From Pseudorhodoferax aquiterrae (lineage in GTDB: Bacteria; Pseudomonadota; Gammaproteobacteria; Burkholderiales; Burkholderiaceae_C), in NCBI RefSeq assembly GCF_014652235.1, contig NZ_BMYK01000002.1, positions 248,001 through 312,000 on the forward strand: a stretch of DNA of 64,000 nucleotides. Direction: 5' to 3'. Each line of letters opens with the position of its first letter. The stretch's first letter is position 1. Below are positions 8,432 to 16,844 of this stretch, in pieces. Both the position numbers and the translations under genes were made by a program. The notes below the pieces were generated by a model. That model saw only the letters and a list, made by a program, of their open reading frames with translations, was not told the origin of the DNA and searched no databases.

Positions 8432-11400
8432 ATGCCACGCCTGGAACTCGATCTGAGCGAGATCAACACGCTGCGCGCTGAGCTCGAGCGCATGGCCAGG
8501 GAACAACGCACGCTGGACGTGCAACTGGCGCACAAGGCCGCGCAGGCGCGGGCGCTGCAGCGCACGAATGCGGCCTCGGCGTCGCAGCTGGCCGCGTTGC
8601 AAGCGGAGCTGGCGCAGTTGCGCACGCAGCGCGGCGCGGCGCGGCAGCGCGCCGAGACGCTGCAGCGCACACTGGCGGAACGCATCGGCAAGCTGGAGCA
8701 ATGGCAGCATCGGCAGGGCCCCGAAGCGATGGCACAGGCGCTGGACGGCAGCCAGCCGATCGCCATGTTCCCGGTGCGGCTGGAAACGCGCTACGTCCCC
8801 GATGCGAACGCCAGCACCGCGCTGCGCGTGCGCATCTATCCCGATACATTGCACGTGGTGCACCATGCCGACGGGCTGACCGACGCCGAACGCGAAGCCG
8901 GCACGGCGCTCTGGCAGGCACGCTTCGCACGGCAAGGCGAGGCCCAAGCGCAGCGCGACCTCGTACAGGCGCTGGGCCGTGGCCGCGCGCGGTGGGTCGA
9001 GCGCGCGCTGACGCCGCTCAATGCCGCGCAGGCCGGCGAGCCCGGCGCGATGCCGCAGTTCCCCGAGGTGCCGGCCATCGACGCACGCGCCAAGGCCACG
9101 CACGCACGCCTGCTGCCGGTCCGCTGGTGCGCCATCGGCTACGCCGCCGAACCCAAGCTCGGCACGCAGGTGGAGGTGTTCCGGGTGTGGGGACGCAACG
9201 TCCCGGACACCTTGCCGATGTCGCCAGACTGGGAAAGCCTGGAAGAACACGCAGAGGGCCTGGTCGATGGCGAGCGGCGATGGATGGTGGATTTCGACGC
9301 AGCCCTCGCCCGGGGCATGGCCTTGCAGGTCACGCAGCAGAACGTGACCGTGCCCTGGTTCCAGCTGGCCACGCACACACTGGTGCGGCTGCTCGTGGTC
9401 GGTCTGGACTGGAGCCGTGATGCGACCCAGACCGCCGCCGAAGTGGGCGCACTGCTGGCCGCGCAGCGCGATTCGCAAGGCCTGGGCTTCGTGCCGCCCG
9501 GCACGCCGACCAACAACACCGAGGCCGCGCCGTCCGGCTACAGCCCCAGCGCCGAGCATGCCGCGCCCACCGATACGGCCCAGTCCGCGGCGCCGCAGCA
9601 GAGCGACGCACTGCAACTGCTCTGCCATGCCCTGGGCATCGCCGAGGACAGCATCGGCGCCGACGGCATCGCCGGCGCCGATCTGCGCGACCAGCGCACC
9701 GCGCTGCACATGATGAACGTGCTGTGGCGCGGCACCATCGGCAACTACCTGATGTCGCTGTGGAACCTGGAGGACGCGAGCGAGCGCCAGATGCACATCC
9801 GACCGGCCACCCTGTATGCGCTGCGCGAGTACGCCGTCGCTTACGTGCGGCCGGCCGGGGCCCTGCCGGTGCTGCGCGTGGGCAAGCAGCCCTATGGCGT
9901 GCTGCCTGTCGTGGGCAGCGCCTACACCGAAGCCGGCGCGACGGCGGCAGAGCTGGGCATCTCCAGGCTGTTGGCCTTCCTGCGGCCGATGTGGGAACTG
10001 GCACGCGCCGAAGTGCCACTGTTGCGCACCGGCGACATGGACAAAGCCAAGGACATGCTGCAGACCGCTCCGTGGTCGCAGGTGGCGTACTACCGTGACG
10101 AGGCCGTGGGCGGAGCGTCCTACTACACCACGCCCTTCGGCACGCAGCCGAACATGCTGGCCCGCCGCATCTTCCTGCACTATGGTGCCGCGAACTTCGA
10201 CAGCACCCCCATCGTCACCCGCCTGTTCCTGGCCGACCCGCCGCATCGGGCCAAGCAGCTGGCCGGCGTGCCCTGGGTGCTGGCCGATGCCGCGCTGCCG
10301 ACGCGCGAAGCCGCGCCCGACAGCCCGCTGCCCGCAGGCGCCGGCAACTACCTCGCGCGCATGGCCGAGGTGCTGGGCGGCCCCGCCCGCACGGCCGACC
10401 TGCTGCTCAAGCAGTTCCAGAGCGGCCCGGCCCTGCTGCAGTCGCTGGCGGCCTTCTCGGTCGACCTGGAGCGCCACGACGCGGCCGAGCGCTTCGCCGT
10501 GCAGAGCGTCCTTGTCGAGAAGGCGACCAGCCAATGGGCCGCACAGACGGTCCATGTCGAACGGCCTGAGCCGACCGCCGCCGGTGTCGAATTGCACACG
10601 CCGCAGCAGCTGGAACAGCTGGTGCTGCCGGACGTGACGGGGACCCAGACGCTCGGCGAGTACGTGATGCAGAGCCTGGCCCTGGGCCGTCCGGCCACTG
10701 CAGGCGCCGAACCCGTGCGCGGGCCAGGGACGGAGTCCGTTCGCATCCTGGCCTTGCCGCAGGACCTGCTGGCCGGTTCGGTGCGCGAGCTGCGTCCGCA
10801 AGTGCGCAGCGTGGCGGCCGTCAAGAGCAGCCTGGCCGAGCTCGCCACGCGCCCGGTGGGTGAGCTGAACATCGCCTTGCGCGGTACGCTGGACGTCTTC
10901 TCGTACCGCCTGGACGCCTGGTACACCGCGCGCGCCAGCCGTCGCCTGGCCCTGGTCCGCGGACGCCAGCCCGGCGGCCTGTACGTGGGCGGCTTCGGTT
11001 GGGTCGAGCAGTTGCGGCCGAACGTGCGGCCCGCCAGCGAGGGGCATATCCTGGCGCCCTCTCTGGCCCAGGCCGCCACGGCCGCCATCCTGCGCAGCGG
11101 GGCCATCGCCAACCGCAGTGGCGGCGCGGCAACGAACGAGGACGGCGATGCCTTCCAGATCCAGCTGGACAGCCGCCGCACACGCCGCGCCCAGGAGATC
11201 CTGCAAGGCCTCACACAGGACCAGCCGCTGGCCGCGTTGTACGGCTACCGCATCGAGCGCGCCTTGCGCGATGCGCAGCTGGGCAGGCTGATCTGGCCAC
11301 TGCGCCTGGCCTACCCCTGGCGGCCGGCCGGCACGGGGCCCGGGGACGAACCGGCCGAGGCGGTCGCTGCACGCGACGTGGTCGATGGCGTGGCACTGCT

Positions 11401-13453
11401 GGCGGCGTGGCAGGAGGGGAACAACGAGGCGCGCCTGTACCTGTCCGGAATCCAGGTCAACGGGACCCGGCCCTTCCTGGGCCTGCTGCGCACCGACCCC
11501 CCGAATGCCGAAGGCGGATTGCAGAGCGCCGAACGCGAAGCCTTCGAACACGCGCTGCAGGATGCGATCGCGCTCGCCGATGCCGTGGCCGATCTGCTGA
11601 TGGCCGAAGGCGTGCACCAGATCGTGCAGGGCAACTTCGAGCGCGCCGGCGCGGCCATGGGCATCGTGGACAAGCAGAGCCGGCCGATCGCGCCCGAGGT
11701 GGCGCGCACGCCGCGCAGCGGCGTGGCGTACACCCAGCGCTTCGCCGTGCTGTGCCCGCTGGACACGGCGTCGGCCTGGCCCTCGGACCGGCGCTCACGC
11801 GCCGAACCCGCTCTGGAGGCCTGGCTGGCCCACATGTTGGGCGCGCCTTCGCGCTGGCGCATCGCCGCGCGCGTGCACCGCGGCGACGCAATGGACGCGC
11901 AACCCCTCGTGCTGGGCCTGCAGGCGCTCGGCTGGTCGGCCCTGAGCGTGGTGCTGGGCGCGACGGATCTGGCCGGCGCAGCGCAGGCGCGCCATGGCGA
12001 CACCGGTCTGCGTGCACGGCTGCTGCAGGCCCTGTCGCAGCAGCTGGCCGACGCAGCGAGCGTGACCGGCCTGGACATCCTGCCCGATGGCGACGCCTCC
12101 GGCGCGCCGGGCCTGGGTGCGCTCGAAGCACTCTGCACCACGCTGCGCGCCGTGCTCGACCACATGCACCCGGCCACGCGCAAGGACCTGGCCGTGCCGC
12201 AGGACAGCATCGAACAGCTGCTGCCCGACCAAGGGGAATATCCGGGCGTGGACCTGGCCGAACTGCAGGCCCGCGCGGCCCATCTGCGCGCCGATTTCAT
12301 CGCCGCCAAGGACGCCCTGGCCGCCAGCACCGGCGCCGACGCACTGCTGGCACAACTGGTCGCGTTCGAGGACTTCCTGCCCGCCGCCAGCTGGCCGCCG
12401 CAGGTGGCTGCCATCGATGCGCCGCAGTCCGATCCGTCCACCCGCGCAGCCCGCGCCGACGCCGCGCGCGCAGCGCTGGCCGCCTTGCTCCAGGCGCGGC
12501 TGCAGGAACTCGACCCCCCGCCACCGGCGGACGATGCGCCACCGCCCACGCATGGCCAGCAGGTGCAGCGTGCGCTGGACCAGATCCGCCTGTTGCTGGG
12601 GCGCGGCTTTCCGGTCCTGCCACGCTTCACGCTGGGCGGCTATGCCGCCGCGTTCAACGACGCGCTGGCCGCCCAGGATGCGCTGACCCTGAACGATCCC
12701 TGGCAGGTGACCGGCTGGATGACCGGCATGGCACGGGTGCGCGAGGGCCTGGACCGTTTTGCCGGCGCGCTGGCAGCGCACGAGACGCTCGTGGACTTCA
12801 GCGCCCCTGGCGACTTCCAGGTCGTTCAGTATCCGCACGTCCCGGGCCGGGCCTGGGCCGCGCTGCCGCACGCCTGGACACAGGCAGTGGGCACCGTTGC
12901 CGATCTTCAGAAGGTGCCCGAGGAGCTGCGCGACTTCATTGCCGGCGAAGGCACGGCATTCCAGCAGTTCAGCCGCGACTGGCCCAGGCCCAGCCTGGCG
13001 CTGGCGCTGCATACGCCGGGCGGCCGCGCGCCCGTGCAGGCCGACACGCCACTGGCCGGTTTCGTCTGCGACGAGTGGCCGGAGACCGTGCCCGACCGGT
13101 TCCAGACCGCGGGCATTGCCTTCCACCACGACGCGCCGGGCGCACGGCCGCCGCAGAGCATTCTGCTGGCCGTTCCGCCGCACGCCGAACAGGCGCATTG
13201 GGAATTCGACCAGGTGGTCGACACCGTGCACGAGGCGTTCAGGCTGGCGCGCCTGCGGGCCGTGCGCCCGCGCGATCTGGGCAGCGGCCTGGGCGAGTTG
13301 CTGCCGGCCAACCGCCTGCCGCAAAACCTGACCGATGCGCTGCCCAGCGTGCGCTGGCTGGACCTCACGCAAAAGGCCTGGGTCAACCTGCAGGCGAGTC
13401 ACTTGGGCATGGCGCAGCAGGCCTCTGGTGTGGTGCCGCTGGGCAAGATCTAG
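8432..13453 (+). CDS. uncharacterised 1673-aa protein with N-terminal coiled coil, third gene of the DUF6603 operon
   Basis: ATG 8432 is preceded by GGAGAGAGGGAG. It encodes 1673 aa. Residues 5-90 are a strongly heptad-like Leu/Ala/Glu/Arg coiled coil (for example INTLRAELERMAREQRTLDV). This is followed by FPVRLETRYV near residue 113, a phrase that heads a family of uncharacterised giant proteins, and by RVGKQPYGVLPVVG near 485. The rest is mixed helix and strand with no signal peptide, nucleotide-binding loop or protease motif. The coiled coil points to oligomerisation or docking on another operon product (inference). The stop codon TAG is followed after nine bases by the next start, so coupling is likely. 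The function is unknown. Confidence 0.86.
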   Translation: MPRLELDLSEINTLRAELERMAREQRTLDVQLAHKAAQARALQRTNAASASQLAALQAELAQLRTQRGAARQRAETLQRTLAERIGKLEQWQHRQGPEAMAQALDGSQPIAMFPVRLETRYVPDANASTALRVRIYPDTLHVVHHADGLTDAEREAGTALWQARFARQGEAQAQRDLVQALGRGRARWVERALTPLNAAQAGEPGAMPQFPEVPAIDARAKATHARLLPVRWCAIGYAAEPKLGTQVEVFRVWGRNVPDTLPMSPDWESLEEHAEGLVDGERRWMVDFDAALARGMALQVTQQNVTVPWFQLATHTLVRLLVVGLDWSRDATQTAAEVGALLAAQRDSQGLGFVPPGTPTNNTEAAPSGYSPSAEHAAPTDTAQSAAPQQSDALQLLCHALGIAEDSIGADGIAGADLRDQRTALHMMNVLWRGTIGNYLMSLWNLEDASERQMHIRPATLYALREYAVAYVRPAGALPVLRVGKQPYGVLPVVGSAYTEAGATAAELGISRLLAFLRPMWELARAEVPLLRTGDMDKAKDMLQTAPWSQVAYYRDEAVGGASYYTTPFGTQPNMLARRIFLHYGAANFDSTPIVTRLFLADPPHRAKQLAGVPWVLADAALPTREAAPDSPLPAGAGNYLARMAEVLGGPARTADLLLKQFQSGPALLQSLAAFSVDLERHDAAERFAVQSVLVEKATSQWAAQTVHVERPEPTAAGVELHTPQQLEQLVLPDVTGTQTLGEYVMQSLALGRPATAGAEPVRGPGTESVRILALPQDLLAGSVRELRPQVRSVAAVKSSLAELATRPVGELNIALRGTLDVFSYRLDAWYTARASRRLALVRGRQPGGLYVGGFGWVEQLRPNVRPASEGHILAPSLAQAATAAILRSGAIANRSGGAATNEDGDAFQIQLDSRRTRRAQEILQGLTQDQPLAALYGYRIERALRDAQLGRLIWPLRLAYPWRPAGTGPGDEPAEAVAARDVVDGVALLAAWQEGNNEARLYLSGIQVNGTRPFLGLLRTDPPNAEGGLQSAEREAFEHALQDAIALADAVADLLMAEGVHQIVQGNFERAGAAMGIVDKQSRPIAPEVARTPRSGVAYTQRFAVLCPLDTASAWPSDRRSRAEPALEAWLAHMLGAPSRWRIAARVHRGDAMDAQPLVLGLQALGWSALSVVLGATDLAGAAQARHGDTGLRARLLQALSQQLADAASVTGLDILPDGDASGAPGLGALEALCTTLRAVLDHMHPATRKDLAVPQDSIEQLLPDQGEYPGVDLAELQARAAHLRADFIAAKDALAASTGADALLAQLVAFEDFLPAASWPPQVAAIDAPQSDPSTRAARADAARAALAALLQARLQELDPPPPADDAPPPTHGQQVQRALDQIRLLLGRGFPVLPRFTLGGYAAAFNDALAAQDALTLNDPWQVTGWMTGMARVREGLDRFAGALAAHETLVDFSAPGDFQVVQYPHVPGRAWAALPHAWTQAVGTVADLQKVPEELRDFIAGEGTAFQQFSRDWPRPSLALALHTPGGRAPVQADTPLAGFVCDEWPETVPDRFQTAGIAFHHDAPGARPPQSILLAVPPHAEQAHWEFDQVVDTVHEAFRLARLRAVRPRDLGSGLGELLPANRLPQNLTDALPSVRWLDLTQKAWVNLQASHLGMAQQASGVVPLGKI

Positions 13454-13462
13454 GAGAGCGAC

Positions 13463-15385
13463 ATGGCCCTCATCCTCAAAAGCGACCAGCGCAGCGTGGC
13501 GCCCAGCGCCGTCGGGAACTGGACAGCGCTGGCGGCAGCCGGCGTGGCCCCGCCGTCCGTGACCGGCTTCACGCGCCTGGAGACGCAGCCCACCACCATC
13601 GGCCTGCAGCAAGGCCTGCAGGCCGCTGTGGCCGACCCTTTGTGGATGCTCGCCCGGCAATGGCAGTTCAACGAGTTCCAGGGCGAAGACGCCGGCACCC
13701 CGCTGTCGGTCTCGTGCACGGTCACCGGCAACCCGGTACGGCAGTTCCGCCCCGGCAGCAAGAAGGACGCACAGCCGTGGAAGATGCTGCCGGCCGGCGG
13801 TGCGCCGATCCAGGCGCGGGTCGAAGCCGAACCCGTCTGGCGCCGCCACCCCCGCCTGCGCGGCGAAGCCGGGCTGCAGCTGCTGCGGCGCGCCGGCCCC
13901 GCATTGCGCAATGCCGTGCTGCAGGCGTATCCGCTGACGCTGGCAACACCCGCCGATCCGGCCGCCGACCCCGCCGGCCTGCTCTGGTCCAGCGTGCTGC
14001 ACGGCCGCACGGTCGATGCCCAGGCCCTGGCAAGCGACCTGGAGCCGCTGCGCGGCGCCGATCGCCGGCTCACCGGTCTGCCCGCATCCCTGTCGGCCAT
14101 GGACGGCTCGGCCCTGGGCATTCTGGACACCTGGCTGGCCTGGCTGGATGGCCTGGTCTTCGAGGGCGCGGCCGACAACCCGGCCTGGCAAGGCGAGCGT
14201 TTCGAGTACGCCTTCGCGCTCGGCACCGGCGCTGTCGCCCTGGAGGCGGCCGAGTACACCGACGGCCATGTGGATTGGGAGGAGTTCCAGGCCGAGCCGA
14301 TGGTGTCGCGCGTCAGGCCGCGGCAGACCACCTTCGCTGTCGCGCAGCGCCATCCGTCGCCGGTGCGCTACCCCGGCATGCCGGCCGACCGCTACTGGGA
14401 ATTCGAGGACGGCAGGGTCAACTTCGCGGGTGCCGAGGCCGGCGCCACCGACCTGCTGCGCCTGAGCGTGAGCGAATTCGCGCTGACCTTCGGCAACGAC
14501 TGGTTCATGCTGCCGGTGCGCTTGCCTGTGGGCGCGCTGTACGCGGTCACCAGCTTTCAGGTCATCGACAGTTTCGGCGTGACCAGCACGCCTGGCGCCG
14601 TTGCCGACAACGCGCAGACGCCCTGGCACATGTTCACGCTGACGCACCCGGCTCGGCTGCCAGGCGATCTCGGCAACGCCTTGTTCCTGCCCGACAGCGT
14701 GGAGGACGTGCTGCACGGCGCACCGCTCGAACACACCCTGGTGGTGCGCGACGAGATGGCCAACCTGGCATGGGCGATCGAAAAGAAGGTGCAAGGCACG
14801 TCGGGCGAGCCATTGGACCGCGACCAGGAAGCCAGGGCCCTGGCCTTTCAGCAGCAGCTCGACTTCGCTGCAGGTGACCCCCAGGTCGTGTACCGCCTGG
14901 CCACGCCCGTCCCCGCGAACTGGACGCCGCTGTTGCCGGTGCGGCGCCAGGGGCTGCAGCCAGGCGCGCCTGTGGACATCCACCTGGAGCGCGCGGGCAT
15001 GAAGCGCTTCTACCCCGCGCCCGCGGCGCTGGGTCGGCCCGATCCGGCCTACAGCGACTTCCTGGACGGGCTGGACGCGCAGCCGAACTTCATCACCCCG
15101 CTACCGGTGGCCGATGCGGTCCATGTGCGCGCCTACGTGTTCCACCCGCGCGGCCATTTGCTGCGGCAGGATCCGGACCGGCCGATGCCCGATGCCGAAC
15201 GGCAGTGGCTGGAGGAAGAGGAGGTCCCACGCATCGGGGCAACCCTGCGCCGCACGTTCCAGTACGCACGCAGCGCCGATGGGCGCAGCTGGCTGTGGGT
15301 GGGCCGCAGCAAGACCGCAGGCCGGGGCGAAGCCAGCAGCCAGTTGCGCTTCGATGTCGCCGTGAAGGCCGCGGCACGCCAATAG
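13463..15385 (+). CDS. uncharacterised 640-aa protein, fourth gene of the DUF6603 operon
   Basis: ATG 13463 uses an AGGAGAG ribosome site that overlaps the stop codon of the previous gene. The product carries the striking block DPLWMLARQWQFNEFQGED near residue 58, RYWEFEDGRVNFAG near 310, FGNDWFMLPVRLPVG near 345 and VPRIGATLRRTFQYARSADG near 590. I recognise these as conserved signatures of a family without an assigned function. There is no signal peptide, transmembrane helix or catalytic triad that I can see. It is the last large gene of the operon; 88 bases later a PEP-CTERM gene with its own ribosome site begins. Whether those small exported proteins belong to the same transcript cannot be told. 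Confidence 0.86.
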   Translation: MALILKSDQRSVAPSAVGNWTALAAAGVAPPSVTGFTRLETQPTTIGLQQGLQAAVADPLWMLARQWQFNEFQGEDAGTPLSVSCTVTGNPVRQFRPGSKKDAQPWKMLPAGGAPIQARVEAEPVWRRHPRLRGEAGLQLLRRAGPALRNAVLQAYPLTLATPADPAADPAGLLWSSVLHGRTVDAQALASDLEPLRGADRRLTGLPASLSAMDGSALGILDTWLAWLDGLVFEGAADNPAWQGERFEYAFALGTGAVALEAAEYTDGHVDWEEFQAEPMVSRVRPRQTTFAVAQRHPSPVRYPGMPADRYWEFEDGRVNFAGAEAGATDLLRLSVSEFALTFGNDWFMLPVRLPVGALYAVTSFQVIDSFGVTSTPGAVADNAQTPWHMFTLTHPARLPGDLGNALFLPDSVEDVLHGAPLEHTLVVRDEMANLAWAIEKKVQGTSGEPLDRDQEARALAFQQQLDFAAGDPQVVYRLATPVPANWTPLLPVRRQGLQPGAPVDIHLERAGMKRFYPAPAALGRPDPAYSDFLDGLDAQPNFITPLPVADAVHVRAYVFHPRGHLLRQDPDRPMPDAERQWLEEEEVPRIGATLRRTFQYARSADGRSWLWVGRSKTAGRGEASSQLRFDVAVKAAARQ

Positions 15386-15473
15386 GCGGCCAGTCCCCAC
15401 CAGATCCATCCATGCCGGTGCAGCGCGCCACGACCCGCGCCAGACGGCCCCACCTCAACCCAGGAGCGACACC

Positions 15474-15998
15474 ATGCACCACTTCTTCCGCGATGCAGTC
15501 CTCGCCGCAGCCATGGCTTGTGCAGCCCCGGCCTTCGCCGCGCCCGTCACCCTCCACGCGGGCCAGGAACTGGTCTGGAACGTGGACTTGACGAACATGC
15601 TGCCGGGTGCGCCACCGTTCTCGTCTGTGCGCATCGGGAACGACACGTCGAACACGACCGCCACCGGTTCGTGGGAGTTCTTCGCCGAGCACGACATGCA
15701 AGGTGCCATGTTCGACAGCGTGCAGGCTCTGAACCTCAGTTCATTGCTCCTCTGGGAGCCAGCCGCGCGCGACGGCATCTTCTCGGTTCGCGTGGCGGTG
15801 ACCAGCGGATCGGTCGATCTCGATCTCTGGGCGAGCGGCGACTTGAACGGCGTCGGCAGCGCTGTCGTCAGGTGGGAACCGGAGGCCACCGAGGTGCCCG
15901 AGCCTACCACGCTCTCGCTGGCCTGCCTGGGCCTGCTGACGGCAGCGGCCATGCGTCGTCGCGCATTGCGTTGCCGCCGACACCCACGCAACACGTAG
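15474..15998 (+). CDS. PEP-CTERM sorting-domain protein (copy 1)
   Basis: This encodes 174 aa with an AGGAG ribosome site 7 bases before ATG 15474. Residues 1-23 form a signal peptide ending AFA-AP. The C-terminus carries a PEP-CTERM signal: VPEPTTLSLACLGLLTAAAM followed by RRR. Such proteins are exported and then processed by an exosortase (EpsH/XrtA type), usually in strains that make exopolysaccharide. The middle is beta-rich, with WNVDLTNMLPGAPPF and SWEFFAEHDMQG. It is a tandem paralogue of the next gene. The basic tail after the hydrophobic segment is unusually long (about 14 residues), which suggests the stop codon has moved. No exosortase is encoded in this window. The ligand or role is unknown. 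Confidence 0.88.
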   Translation: MHHFFRDAVLAAAMACAAPAFAAPVTLHAGQELVWNVDLTNMLPGAPPFSSVRIGNDTSNTTATGSWEFFAEHDMQGAMFDSVQALNLSSLLLWEPAARDGIFSVRVAVTSGSVDLDLWASGDLNGVGSAVVRWEPEATEVPEPTTLSLACLGLLTAAAMRRRALRCRRHPRNT

Positions 15999-16074
15999 CC
16001 CTTCAGCCAGCACCAGATCCACCCAAGCCGATGCGGCGCGCCGCCCGGCATCACCTCAACACAGGAGCGACACC

Positions 16075-16578
16075 ATGAGCTACTTCCTCCGCAATGCAGT
16101 CCTTGCGGCCGCCATCGCCTGCGTGCCCCCGGCCTTCGCGACGCCGGTCACACTCCAGGCCGGCCAGGAGCTGGTCTGGAACGTGGACCTGACGAACACA
16201 CTGCCAGGCACGCCGCCATTCACCTCGGCGAGCATTCTCACAGGCATCAATTCGCTCCCGGCGGCCGCCGGGTCATGGGAGTTCTTCGCGGACCACGACA
16301 TGCAGGGCGGCATGGTCGGCGACCCGCAGGCTCTGGCCATCAACTCGTGGACCAGTTGGGATGCGGCCTTGTTCGACGGCATTTTTTCGGTGCGCGTCGC
16401 GGTGGCCAGCGGATCCGTCGATCTCGATCTCCGCGCGCTCGGCTGGTTGAACACCGTCCGCGGCGCCATCGTCAATTGGGAGCCCGCCCCCCAGGAGGTG
16501 CCCGAACCGGCCACGCTTTCCTTGGCCTGCCTGGGCCTGCTCGCGGCAGCGGCCCTGCGTCGGCGCAGATCGGACTGA
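16075..16578 (+). CDS. PEP-CTERM sorting-domain protein (copy 2)
   Basis: This encodes 167 aa; ATG 16075 follows CACAGGAGCGACACC, the same leader as copy 1. It has a signal peptide ending AFA-TP and the C-terminal signal VPEPATLSLACLGLLAAAAL plus RRRR, of normal length for the family. It is clearly homologous to copy 1 along its length (shared QELVWNVDLTN, GSWEFF, HDMQG, VASGSVDLDL). Even the roughly 60 bases before the start are similar, so the pair arose by tandem duplication including the leader. It is predicted to be secreted and anchored through exosortase processing, and is possibly bicistronic with copy 1. Confidence 0.88.
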   Translation: MSYFLRNAVLAAAIACVPPAFATPVTLQAGQELVWNVDLTNTLPGTPPFTSASILTGINSLPAAAGSWEFFADHDMQGGMVGDPQALAINSWTSWDAALFDGIFSVRVAVASGSVDLDLRALGWLNTVRGAIVNWEPAPQEVPEPATLSLACLGLLAAAALRRRRSD

Positions 16579-16619
16579 GGGTGTTTTCGACATCAACAAG
16601 CCCACTTGCGGCCGTGGGC

Positions 16620-16798
16620 TGCGTGGCGGCCGGGCCGAAGGCGATCTCGGGCGCGATGCTCGGGTGAACGGTGCCGGCCAGGTCGATCTGGCCCTCGCCT
16701 TCGCAGAGCTGCAGCGTCAAGTCCCAGATCGTGCGGCTCGTGAAGCCGAGCTTGTGGCCGCGCGGCTGCTCGCCACGCCCGCTGCGCAGCCCGCGCAC
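16620..16798 (-). pseudogene. remnant of a 2-keto-4-pentenoate hydratase/fumarylacetoacetase-family gene
   Basis: On the minus strand, codons between about 16798 and 16620 spell GEQPRGHKLGFTSRTIWD and then GTVHPSIAPEIAFG. These resemble the GHKVGxTS and HPxIEPEIAF landmarks of 2-oxopent-4-enoate hydratases and 4-oxalocrotonate decarboxylases. There is no start codon of the right kind, the first catalytic segment is missing, and the frame continues only into a copy-2 antisense stretch. It therefore looks like an internal fragment about 60 codons long, left after deletion. It lies just downstream of the amidohydrolase gene, so it may once have been part of the aromatic island. Confidence 0.45.
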
Positions 16799-16844
16799 GG
16801 CCAGGGCGCAGCGCTGCCGTGGTGCGCAAGAAGGGCGCGAGGCG

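Noticed and set aside
4921-8766. 1281-aa open frame on the minus strand opposite the 1148-aa gene
   Set aside because: Composition is dominated by Ala, Arg, Gly, Gln and His with no family sequence; it mirrors the plus-strand gene in a high-GC frame and has no ribosome site.
10999-14877. 1292-aa plus-strand frame across the third and fourth large genes
   Set aside because: Same reason: low-complexity shadow of the true frames, and it crosses the real stop/start junction at 13453-13463.
1633-15385. Contractile injection system or phage tail cluster
   Set aside because: No sheath, tube, baseplate wedge, spike, AAA+ ATPase or tape-measure signature is present in the four proteins or neighbours.
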